NCBI GenBank assembly: GCA_016169945.1
Contig: JADLSH010000263.1
Span: forward strand, 91,499 to 155,498
Direction: 5' to 3'
Length of the DNA: 64,000 nt
Origin: Trachythela sp. YZ-2020
Taxonomy: Eukaryota; Cnidaria; Anthozoa; Malacalcyonacea; Clavulariidae
The notes below the pieces were generated by a model. It ran no database searches. It worked only from the letters and a program-made list of their open reading frames with translations, and was not told where the DNA came from. Each line of letters opens with the position of its first letter. Within the stretch, counting starts at the first letter, position 1. The position numbers were made by a program, and so were the translations under genes. Shown one piece after another: positions 24,862 through 32,468 of the stretch.

Positions 24862-26342
24862 TGGGCGAGATCACCAGCCTGACCATCGCCGAAGCCCGGG
24901 ACCGGCTCGCGCGCGGGGAGCTTTCGGCCAAGGAGCTTGCCGAGGCGCATCTGCGTGCGGTCGAAGCGGTTCGTCCGCTCAAGGCCTTCATCACCGAGAC
25001 CCCCGAGCAGGCGGTCGCCATGGCCGAAGCCTCGGATCAGCGCCGGGCGAAAGGTGAGGCCGGGGCGCTGGAGGGGATTCCCCTGGCGATCAAGGACTTG
25101 TTCTGTACCGAAGGCGTCCTGACCACCGCCGGCTCGCACATCCTGGACGGCTTCCAACCGACCTACGAGTCGACGGTCTCGGCCAATCTCTGGCGGGCCG
25201 GGGCGGTGATGCTGGGCAAGACCAATATGGACGAGTTCGCCATGGGCTCGTCCAACATGACCAGCTACTACGGCGCCGTGGAAAACCCTTGGCGCCGGGA
25301 AGGCGACAACCGGGCGCTGGTGCCGGGGGGCTCCTCGGGCGGCTCGGCGGCGGCGGTGGCCGCGCGTGCCGCCATGGGCGGGACCGGTACCGATACCGGC
25401 GGCTCGATCCGCCAGCCGGCCTCGTTCAGCGGCATCGTCGGTCTGAAGCCGACCTACGGCCGTTGCTCGCGCTGGGGCATCGTTGCCTTTGCCTCCTCGC
25501 TCGACCAGGCCGGCCCCATGACCCGCAGCGTGCGCGATGCGGCGATCATGCTGGGCGCCATGGCCGGGCACGACCCGAAGGATTCGACCTCGGTCGATCT
25601 GCCGGTGCCCGACTACGAGGCCGCCATGAGCGGTGACATCCGGGGCCTCAAGGTCGGTGTTCCCAAGGAGTACCGCATGGATGGCATGCCGGGGGAGATC
25701 GAGACCCTCTGGCAGCAGGGCATCGCCTGGCTGCGCGCGGCCGGTGCCGAGCCGGTCGATATCTCCCTGCCGCACACCAAGTACGCCTTGCCGGCCTACT
25801 ACATCGTGGCGCCGGCGGAGGCCTCGTCCAACCTGGCGCGCTATGACGGCGTGCGTTATGGCCTGAGGGTCGAGGGCGACACCCTGGACGAGATGTACGA
25901 GGCGACGCGCGGCGAGGGCTTCGGTGCCGAGGTGCGCCGGCGCTTGATGATCGGGACCTATGTGCTGTCGGCCGGCTATTACGACGCCTATTACAACAAG
26001 GCGCGGCGGGTCCGCAGCCTGATCCTGCGCGATTTTACCGAGGCCTTTGAGGGCGTCGACGTGGTCCTGACGCCGACCGTGCCCAACACCGCCTTTGCGA
26101 TCGGCGAGAAGATGGACGATCCGATCGCCATGTACCTGAACGACCTCTTTACGGTACCGGCCAACATGGCCGGCCTGCCGGGCATCTCGGTGCCGGCCGG
26201 TCTGTCCGATGACGGCCTGCCGCTCGGGCTGCAGCTGATCGGTCGGGCGTTCGACGAGGAGACCGTCTTCAAGGTGGCCGGGGTGCTCGAACAGGCGGCA
26301 GCGTTCTCGGCCCTGCCGCAGTTCATCGCGGGCGCGCCATGA
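24861..26342 (+). CDS. gatA: Aspartyl/glutamyl-tRNA amidotransferase subunit A
   Basis: The glutaminase subunit, an amidase-signature enzyme that releases ammonia for transamidation on the tRNA. At 493-494 residues it has the usual length. The triad is seen as Lys in [10 protein letters not shown], the cis-serine in [11 protein letters not shown] and the nucleophile in [14 protein letters not shown]. The start overlaps the gatC stop, and its own stop overlaps the following methyltransferase start by 4 bases. This tight packing indicates one transcript with coupled translation from gatC to gatB. Confidence 0.97.
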   Translation: MGEITSLTIAEARDRLARGELSAKELAEAHLRAVEAVRPLKAFITETPEQAVAMAEASDQRRAKGEAGALEGIPLAIKDLFCTEGVLTTAGSHILDGFQPTYESTVSANLWRAGAVMLGKTNMDEFAMGSSNMTSYYGAVENPWRREGDNRALVPGGSSGGSAAAVAARAAMGGTGTDTGGSIRQPASFSGIVGLKPTYGRCSRWGIVAFASSLDQAGPMTRSVRDAAIMLGAMAGHDPKDSTSVDLPVPDYEAAMSGDIRGLKVGVPKEYRMDGMPGEIETLWQQGIAWLRAAGAEPVDISLPHTKYALPAYYIVAPAEASSNLARYDGVRYGLRVEGDTLDEMYEATRGEGFGAEVRRRLMIGTYVLSAGYYDAYYNKARRVRSLILRDFTEAFEGVDVVLTPTVPNTAFAIGEKMDDPIAMYLNDLFTVPANMAGLPGISVPAGLSDDGLPLGLQLIGRAFDEETVFKVAGVLEQAAAFSALPQFIAGAP

Positions 26343-27190
26343 GCCCGGGCGGCTTTCCGCAGGGCCTGCTGGAGAACGGCGATCTGCGGGTGCGGCGTTG
26401 CCGCTACGGCTTCATGCTCTACACGCTGCACGATGTCTATATGGGCCGAGCTTTCGAGCACTATGGAGAATATGGCGAGCTCGAGGTTGCGCTGTATCGC
26501 CAGTTGATCAAGCCGGGTCAAGTGGTCATCGATGCTGGCGCCAATCTAGGCTCCTTCACCGTGTACTTTGCCCGAGCGGTGGGTCGTGAAGGATTGGTCC
26601 ACGCTTTCGAGCCGCAGCGGGTGATCTATCACATCCTCTGCGCCAATCTAGCGCTCAACAGCTTGCATAATGTGGTCAGTCACCATGGTGCTGTCGGTGC
26701 GGCACCGGGCCGGATTGCGGTTCCCAATGTCGATTATGGCAAGACCTACAATTTCGGCGGCCTCAGTCTGGCCGACGGGGGGGAAGGCGAAGAGGTGCCG
26801 GTCCTCACTGTCGATGGGCTTGAGTTGGAGCGCTGTGATTTCATCAAGATCGATGTGCAAGGCATGGAGAGTGACGTTCTGAGTGGCGCGGTAGAGACGA
26901 TCGAGCGTTTCCAGCCGCTGCTCTATGTGGAGAACGATCTGAAAGAGAAATCTCAGGCACTGATCGGTCAGCTGTTCGATCTGGGCTACCGGCTCTTCTG
27001 GCACATTCCCCGCTTGTTCAATCCCAAGAATTTTTTCCAGCAGGAGAAGAACATTTACGGCAATACCGCGAGTATCAACATGATCTGCCTGCCCAAGGGC
27101 GACGACCGCAAGGTGAGCTTGCGGCAGATCACCTCGGTCGACGATTGGTGGAAGACCGAGGTGTCGAATGACGAGCCAGGCGAGACATGA
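26339..27190 (+). CDS. FkbM-family methyltransferase inside the gat operon
   Basis: A SAM-dependent methyltransferase of 283 residues. Motif I is [17 protein letters not shown] (about 63-78), followed by [20 protein letters not shown], and the family signature [16 protein letters not shown]. FkbM enzymes O-methylate sugars or small molecules, often in polysaccharide or antibiotic clusters. The gene is wedged between gatA and gatB with 4-base overlaps on both sides, so it is expressed with the amidotransferase. There is no known link of FkbM proteins to tRNA amidation. The C-terminal 60 residues (after [18 protein letters not shown]) are typical of the family. Confidence 0.9.
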   Translation: MSPGGFPQGLLENGDLRVRRCRYGFMLYTLHDVYMGRAFEHYGEYGELEVALYRQLIKPGQVVIDAGANLGSFTVYFARAVGREGLVHAFEPQRVIYHILCANLALNSLHNVVSHHGAVGAAPGRIAVPNVDYGKTYNFGGLSLADGGEGEEVPVLTVDGLELERCDFIKIDVQGMESDVLSGAVETIERFQPLLYVENDLKEKSQALIGQLFDLGYRLFWHIPRLFNPKNFFQQEKNIYGNTASINMICLPKGDDRKVSLRQITSVDDWWKTEVSNDEPGET

Positions 27191-28635
27191 GTATGATCGA
27201 AGGCAAGACCGGTTCCTGGGAGGTCGTCATCGGCCTGGAAGTGCACGCCCAGGCGACCACGACCTCTAAGCTTTTCTCCGGGGCCGCGGCCGAGTTCGGC
27301 GCCGAGCCCAACCATCAGGTATCCCTGGTCGACGCCGCCATGCCCGGCATGTTGCCGGTGCTCAATCGTGCCGCCGTCGAGCAGGCGGTCAAGACCGGCC
27401 TGGGCCTCAACGCCAAGATCAATCTGCGCTCCGAGTTCGAACGCAAGAACTACTTCTATGCCGACCTGCCGGCCGGCTACCAGATCTCGCAGTATCTGCA
27501 TCCGATCGTCGGCGAGGGGATTGTGACCCTGGACCTGGAAGACGGCTCGACCCGGGAGATCGGGATTGAGCGCCTGCACATGGAGCAGGATGCCGGCAAG
27601 TCCCTGCACGATCAGCATCCGAGCAAGTCGTTCATCGATCTGAACCGGGCCGGGGTCCCCTTGATGGAGATCGTCTCCAAGCCGGACCTGCGCTCGGCCG
27701 AGGAGGCCGGGCTGTTCCTCGCCAAGCTGCGCTCGATCCTGCGCTATCTCGGCACTTGCGACGGCAACATGGAAGAGGGCTCGATGCGCGCCGACGTCAA
27801 TGTCTCGGTGCGCCGGCCAGGCAGCGAGCTGGGCACGCGCACGGAGACCAAGAACGTCAACTCGATCCGTTTCGTCAAGCAGGTGATCGACTACGAGGCG
27901 CGGCGCCAGGTTCTGGCCCTTGAAGCGGGCGAGGTCATCGTCCAGGAAACCCGGCTGTTCGATGCCGATCGCGGCGACACCCGGACCATGCGGAGCAAGG
28001 AGCACGCCCACGACTACCGCTATTTTCCGGACCCCGATCTGTTGCCGCTTGAGCTCGACCCGGTCTGGGTCGAAGAGCTGCGCGCCGAACTGCCCGAGTT
28101 GCCGGACGTCAAGAAGGCTCGCTTCATGGCCGAACTCGGACTGCCGGCCTACGATGCCGGTGTGCTGGTGGCCGATCGGGAGACCGCCGTCTTCTTCGAG
28201 GCCGTAGCGGCCGGGCGTGACGCCAAGACGGCGGCCAACTGGGTGACTGGCGAAGTCTTCAGCGCACTCAACCGCAGCGGCCTCGCGATCTCCGACTCGC
28301 CGGTCGCCGCCGAGCGCCTCGGCGGCCTGCTCGACCTGCTCGCCGATGCCACGATCTCCGGACGGATCGCCAAGGAGGTCTTCGAGGCCATGTGGGAGAC
28401 CGGCCGCGCGGCCGACGCCATCGTCGAGGAGAAAGGCCTAAGGCAGATCACCGACAGCGATGCGATCGAGGCCGTGGTCGACCGGATCATCGCCGATAAC
28501 CCCGGCCAGTTCGAGCAGCTCAAGGGCGGCAACCAAAAGGTCGTCGGCTGGTTCGTCGGCCAGGTGATGAAGGCGACTCAAGGCAAGGCCAACCCCAAGC
28601 TGGTCAACGAGCTGTTGCGCAACAAGCTGGCCTGA
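27187..28635 (+). CDS. gatB: Aspartyl/glutamyl-tRNA amidotransferase subunit B
   Basis: The subunit that binds and phosphorylates the mischarged tRNA before transamidation. The 482-residue product begins [20 protein letters not shown] and shows [16 protein letters not shown] and [18 protein letters not shown] motifs, with KNVNSIRFV and the Yqey-type helical tail ([24 protein letters not shown] end). The ATG at 27187 overlaps the upstream methyltransferase stop. Together with GatC and GatA it forms the complete complex; an organism with GatCAB usually lacks a dedicated Gln-tRNA or Asn-tRNA synthetase. Confidence 0.97.
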   Translation: MSMIEGKTGSWEVVIGLEVHAQATTTSKLFSGAAAEFGAEPNHQVSLVDAAMPGMLPVLNRAAVEQAVKTGLGLNAKINLRSEFERKNYFYADLPAGYQISQYLHPIVGEGIVTLDLEDGSTREIGIERLHMEQDAGKSLHDQHPSKSFIDLNRAGVPLMEIVSKPDLRSAEEAGLFLAKLRSILRYLGTCDGNMEEGSMRADVNVSVRRPGSELGTRTETKNVNSIRFVKQVIDYEARRQVLALEAGEVIVQETRLFDADRGDTRTMRSKEHAHDYRYFPDPDLLPLELDPVWVEELRAELPELPDVKKARFMAELGLPAYDAGVLVADRETAVFFEAVAAGRDAKTAANWVTGEVFSALNRSGLAISDSPVAAERLGGLLDLLADATISGRIAKEVFEAMWETGRAADAIVEEKGLRQITDSDAIEAVVDRIIADNPGQFEQLKGGNQKVVGWFVGQVMKATQGKANPKLVNELLRNKLA

Positions 28636-28660
28636 ACCCGCGCGGCTGCGCCGGGGCGAA

Positions 28661-28687
28661 TTTGTGACAAACGGCAAGGTGCTACGC
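28661..28687. repeat. Short block shared with 44306-44330
   Basis: The core TGACAAACGG is identical in both places and the next 13 bases match at 9 positions. Each copy is in an intergenic region upstream of a plus-strand gene (the second FkbM gene here, the metC-like gene there). It may be a binding site or a small repeat. Confidence 0.35.
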
Positions 28688-28834
28688 CTATGCCGAGCTT
28701 CCGGTTGCCAAGTCGCCGCCAAGCACGCAAGAATTCCGCTCTATTCCGCGTTGCCCCTTCAACTTTGGCATGGGCCCGACGGCGCTGGGGCCTCCCCAGA
28801 GTCTTGCTCAGGCGGTACAGGAGCGGGCACGGGT

Positions 28835-29668
28835 ATGGCAGACCGAGAATTCGATGGCGAGGCAGGGTCTCGAACCGTTTTCGATGTCGGGATGAACATC
28901 TGCGAGGACACGGATTTTTACCTCAAGAAGGGGTTCAACGTCGTCGCGGTCGAGGCCAATCCGGTCCTATGCCAGGCGGCAAAATCCAAGTATGCGCCGG
29001 AGATTGCCAGTGGGCGCCTTTCCATCCTGAACTGCGCCGTGTCCGATGTAGAAGAGACGATCCCTTTCTTCGTCTGTCGGGACATGTCTGCGCTGAGCAC
29101 GGCGATCCCGAAGCAAGTGGCCTTCTGGACGGCGCGGGGCATGCACTTCGATGAGATCATCGTGCCGGCGGTCAGGTTCGAGACGATCCTGGCGGAGCAT
29201 GGCATGCCCTACTATCTTAAAATCGATATCGAGGGCTCCGATCTGTTGTGCTTGGCGGCGCTGGCCGAGGGGCCGGATCGGCCGCGCTTCCTGTCTTTCG
29301 AGGTCGACTTCGCCGAGGGCGACCGGGCTCTGCAGCTGTGCCGAACTCTGGGCTATCGAAAGTTCAAGCTCGTTGCTCAGAAAAGTGTTCCCGCGCAAAC
29401 CGCGCCGGACCCGCCGCTCGAGGGCGGTTATGTCCGCGGTCCGTTCAAGATCGGAGCCAGCGGTCTCTTCGGCACCGAAGTGCCAGGCACCTGGGACAGC
29501 CAAGGCGCGGTCGATCGGGAGGTGAGGCGGATCCGGTTGCAGCATAGGCTCGGCCGCTGCCTGAGGCTTATCGGCGGCGCGACCGGTTGCCGGGATCGGG
29601 TCGAAACCCTGATATCGTCCTACCTGTGGCGCACGGGTGACTGGTGGGACATCCACGCGACACACTAG
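28835..29668 (+). CDS. FkbM-family methyltransferase, second gene
   Basis: A second, quite different FkbM protein of about 277 residues beginning MADREFDGEAGSRTVFDVGM. The SAM site reads TVFDVGMNICEDTDFYLKKG and then VAVEANPVLCQAAK; the family signature is LKIDIEGSDLLCLAAL. The frame is open upstream to 28664 but that part has no family sequence; AGGAG precedes the chosen start at a slightly long distance. A 200-base gap separates it from gatB, so it may have its own promoter. Its presence so close to the first FkbM gene suggests a shared theme such as glycan methylation, an inference only. Confidence 0.85.
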   Translation: MADREFDGEAGSRTVFDVGMNICEDTDFYLKKGFNVVAVEANPVLCQAAKSKYAPEIASGRLSILNCAVSDVEETIPFFVCRDMSALSTAIPKQVAFWTARGMHFDEIIVPAVRFETILAEHGMPYYLKIDIEGSDLLCLAALAEGPDRPRFLSFEVDFAEGDRALQLCRTLGYRKFKLVAQKSVPAQTAPDPPLEGGYVRGPFKIGASGLFGTEVPGTWDSQGAVDREVRRIRLQHRLGRCLRLIGGATGCRDRVETLISSYLWRTGDWWDIHATH

Positions 29669-29802
29669 TGGTGCGATTGATCTTGTGGATCGCGTCGGGC
29701 CTGCTGGAAAATCATTCATGAGATGATGCGAATTTCGAGGTTTATCTTTATTCGGTCGTTTCGGAAAATCTCCTGATTGGCAGTCAGTATGCGGCGGCGG
29801 AG

Positions 29803-31326
29803 ATGCGTGCGAGGCGGCGGGGGCATTCACGGACAGGAAGCCGGAATCCGACCGGGTGCTCGGGTCCAAAGATTTGCGTCGGGGGACGCTACCAGCCTCT
29901 GTCGGACACAGGCCGTGACACGATCATCGACAAGGCCTTTTCCATCCTGGAGCGGATCGGCGTCGGCGGAGCCCCCGAGTGGCTGCGCAGCTGTCTGGAA
30001 GACAAGGGTGCGCGGGTTCGTCACGACGGCCGGATGGTAGTGCCCCGGACTCGTGTCGAAGGCGCTTTGAAGCGGGCCGCCCGAAGCGTTACCCTTCCGG
30101 GATATCGGGACGAGTACGGCCTTCAGATCGGTGGCGGCTACGTCCACGTGGGCAGCGGAGGCGCGGCCGTGGAGGTGCTCGAGTCCGAGACCGGTGCCTA
30201 CCGCGACTCCCGGCTCTCGGATCTCTACGCGATGATGCGGGTGCTGGAGGCGTGCCGGAACATCCACTACGGCGTACGCCCGCTGGTGGCGCGGGACCTG
30301 CCGACAGCCTACGAACTGGACGTCAACACCGCCTACGCTTGCCTGCGGGCGACCGGCAAGCCGATCGGAGTCAGCTTCGACAGCGCGGACAATGTCGCTC
30401 CGGTGGTCCGGCTGTTCGATATCGCCCTCGGGCGCGAGGCTGGGTTTCGCCGGCAACCCTTCTGTATGGCGATCATCGTGCACGTCGTGCCGCCGCTGTG
30501 TTTTGCGGAAGAGGGCATGGCGGTCCTGCGCGCGGCGATTGCCGCCGGAATGCCGCTGCAGATCTGCTCGGCCGGCCAGGCCGGGGCGACCAGCCCGGCG
30601 TCCCTTGCCGGTGCGCTGGCGCAGGGGCTCGCGGAATGTTTCGCCGGTATGGTGGCGGTGGACGCGCTGGCGCCCGGTCATCCTTGTATATACGCCTTCA
30701 TGCCCTTCATCTCGGACCTCAGGACCGGGGCGATGAGCGGCGGGGGCGGCGAGGCGGCGGTTGCGAATGCGGCGGCGGCGCAGATCCTGCTGCACCTGGG
30801 TTTGCCCTCCACCGTCTCGGCCGGCATGACCGATTCCAAGATCGCCGATGCCCAGGCCGGTTACGAGAAGGGCTACAGTGTCGCGCTTGCAGCCCAGGCC
30901 GGGGCGGACATGATCAACCTGTCGGTCGGCATGCTGGGCTCCATCATGGTCGCCTCGCCGGAGGCGCTGGTGATCGACGACGAGATGTGCGGTGCCATCC
31001 TGCGCTCCGTACGCGGGGTCGAGGTGAGAGAGGGTCTGATCGACCTGGACGCCATCGAACGGGTGGTGACCGGCGAAGGCCACTATCTCGGCGAGGCCCA
31101 GACCCTCGAGCTGATGAAGACCGAATACGTTTATCCACGACTGGGCGACCGGCGCAGTGTCGATGAATGGATCGAGGCGGGGCGAACATCGATTTGGGAC
31201 CGGGCGCGCGCGCGGGTCGCCGAGATCCGGCGCGCCGCTCCTCCCGACCACCTGCCTCGCGCCGCCGATCGAGCGATCCGGGAGCGATTTCCAATACGAC
31301 TGACTGTTCAGGAGACAGAGGGATGA
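29803..31326 (+). CDS. Trimethylamine/betaine methyltransferase family protein (MttB superfamily, non-pyrrolysine)
   Basis: A 507-residue member of the MttB superfamily, which moves a methyl group from a quaternary or tertiary amine to a corrinoid protein. The family entry is seen as ICVGGRYQPLSDTGRDTI, with HYGVRPLVARDL, PPLCFAEEGMAVLRAAI, and QICSAGQAGATSPASLAGAL later. No internal TAG is present, so it is the glycine-betaine type (MtgB/MtpB-like) rather than pyrrolysine-containing MttB. The ATG at 29803 lacks a good ribosome-binding site. The stop overlaps the SRPBCC start by 4 bases. No corrinoid protein or corrinoid:THF methyltransferase lies nearby. Substrate is unknown. Confidence 0.88.
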   Translation: MRARRRGHSRTGSRNPTGCSGPKICVGGRYQPLSDTGRDTIIDKAFSILERIGVGGAPEWLRSCLEDKGARVRHDGRMVVPRTRVEGALKRAARSVTLPGYRDEYGLQIGGGYVHVGSGGAAVEVLESETGAYRDSRLSDLYAMMRVLEACRNIHYGVRPLVARDLPTAYELDVNTAYACLRATGKPIGVSFDSADNVAPVVRLFDIALGREAGFRRQPFCMAIIVHVVPPLCFAEEGMAVLRAAIAAGMPLQICSAGQAGATSPASLAGALAQGLAECFAGMVAVDALAPGHPCIYAFMPFISDLRTGAMSGGGGEAAVANAAAAQILLHLGLPSTVSAGMTDSKIADAQAGYEKGYSVALAAQAGADMINLSVGMLGSIMVASPEALVIDDEMCGAILRSVRGVEVREGLIDLDAIERVVTGEGHYLGEAQTLELMKTEYVYPRLGDRRSVDEWIEAGRTSIWDRARARVAEIRRAAPPDHLPRAADRAIRERFPIRLTVQETEG

Positions 31327-31760
31327 AAGTGTTCAGAAGCGTCATTCTCGACGCTCCGATCGCGCAGGCCTGGGCCGCGGTGCGGGCCTTCGACGCGGTC
31401 GACAATTGGAATCCAGGGGTGACCTCGACGCGCCTCGTGTCCGGCACCGCAACGGCTGTGGGTTCGATCCGCCATCTCGACATTGCCGACGGCACGGTTT
31501 TCCGCGAAACCCTGCTGGCCCATTCCGACCTCGAACACTACTACAGCTATGATATCGTCGAGGGTTCGCTGCTCTGCAGCAACTACGTCTCCACCCATCG
31601 CTTCATAGCGATCACCGACGGCGACCGAACCCTCGGGGTCTGGGAAGGTGAATTCGACTGTGAGCCCCAAGATCAGGCCGATCTTGAGATCGTGGTCGGG
31701 GACCGGATCTATCGGGACGGCATGCGGGGCCTGAACGCCTATCTGACGGGAGATCGCTAG
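31323..31760 (+). CDS. SRPBCC-family protein (START/polyketide cyclase-like)
   Basis: A 145-residue protein with the START-like helix-grip fold pattern: an opening strand KVFRSVILDAPIAQAWAAV, a middle strand set around GSIRHLDIADGTVFRETL and SYDIVEGSLLCSNY, and a closing helix (VVGDRIYRDGMRGLNAYLTG). Proteins of this MxaD-like group bind or handle small hydrophobic ligands. It starts within the mttB-family stop (ATGA, GGAGACAGAGGG upstream) and ends directly before the racemase-like gene. In this context it may bind a pathway intermediate. Confidence 0.85.
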   Translation: MKVFRSVILDAPIAQAWAAVRAFDAVDNWNPGVTSTRLVSGTATAVGSIRHLDIADGTVFRETLLAHSDLEHYYSYDIVEGSLLCSNYVSTHRFIAITDGDRTLGVWEGEFDCEPQDQADLEIVVGDRIYRDGMRGLNAYLTGDR

Positions 31761-32465
31761 ATGGTCGATACACTTGCGCCGCGCGGCGTCGTCGGCGTCA
31801 TGACACCGGCTATGAATACGGTGGTCCAGCCCGAGTTGGAGCTGCTACGTCCCGACGGCATCACCAATCAGATGCAGCGCTTCCGGTTGGGCGGGGACCG
31901 GGTTTCCGATGACCTGATCGACGAAGCCGAGAAGCTCATGGACTGCGGTCCGAGGGCCCTCGCGATCGGCTTGACGACGGATGCGGGCCCGGGCGGCGTG
32001 GCGAAGCTCGGCGCCCGTTGCCGGGAGCTTGCAGAGGTGGTCGGAATCCCGGTGTTCAACGCGTCCGAGGCCGATCATGCCGCCCTGCGCGCCCTGGGAG
32101 CCGAACGGGTTGCCGTGGTGACCCCCTTTGCCGCCGAGATCGATCGAACCGTAAAGGCCAACGTCGAGGAGGCCGGGTTCACGGTCGTCACGATTACGGG
32201 CACCGAGGCGCCCTCGCTGCCCGCGATCTGCGAAACACCGCTGGACGACATCCGCCGGGTCTTCCGTCAGGTCGCCGAGCATGACTGCGACGCCATCCTG
32301 CAGGTCGGGACCGCCTTGCCGGTGGTCGCCTTGATCGACGAGTTGGAGCGGATGACCGGCAGGCCGGTCGTGGCCTGTAACGCGGCCCTCTACTGGCAGA
32401 CCCTGAGGGGCCTCGGCATCGATGACAAGATCTCCGGCTTCGGCCGACTCTTCGCGGAGCACTGA
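31761..32465 (+). CDS. Asp/Glu racemase-superfamily protein lacking both usual active-site cysteines
   Basis: A 234-residue protein of the maleate isomerase / arylmalonate decarboxylase kind: GVVGVMTPAMNTVVQPELEL at the start, FNASEADHAALRALGAERVAV in the middle, and the ending CNAALYWQTLRGLGI ... GFGRLF. The first catalytic loop reads IGLTTDAGPGG and the second LQVGTALPVVALI, so neither cysteine of the two-cysteine racemase mechanism is in place. It is either an enzyme of a different chemistry or a binding protein. It follows the SRPBCC stop without a gap and is 3 bases from the next gene. It is a distant relative of the broken gene at 13580. Confidence 0.8.
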   Translation: MVDTLAPRGVVGVMTPAMNTVVQPELELLRPDGITNQMQRFRLGGDRVSDDLIDEAEKLMDCGPRALAIGLTTDAGPGGVAKLGARCRELAEVVGIPVFNASEADHAALRALGAERVAVVTPFAAEIDRTVKANVEEAGFTVVTITGTEAPSLPAICETPLDDIRRVFRQVAEHDCDAILQVGTALPVVALIDELERMTGRPVVACNAALYWQTLRGLGIDDKISGFGRLFAEH

Positions 32466-32468
32466 GCC

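Noticed and set aside
24372..25775. Long minus-strand frame over gatC and gatA
   Set aside because: Antisense shadow of two certain genes, rich in Gly, Arg, His and Asp without family features.
29827..31251. Long minus-strand frame over the MttB-family gene
   Set aside because: Antisense shadow; the plus-strand protein is clearly the real product.
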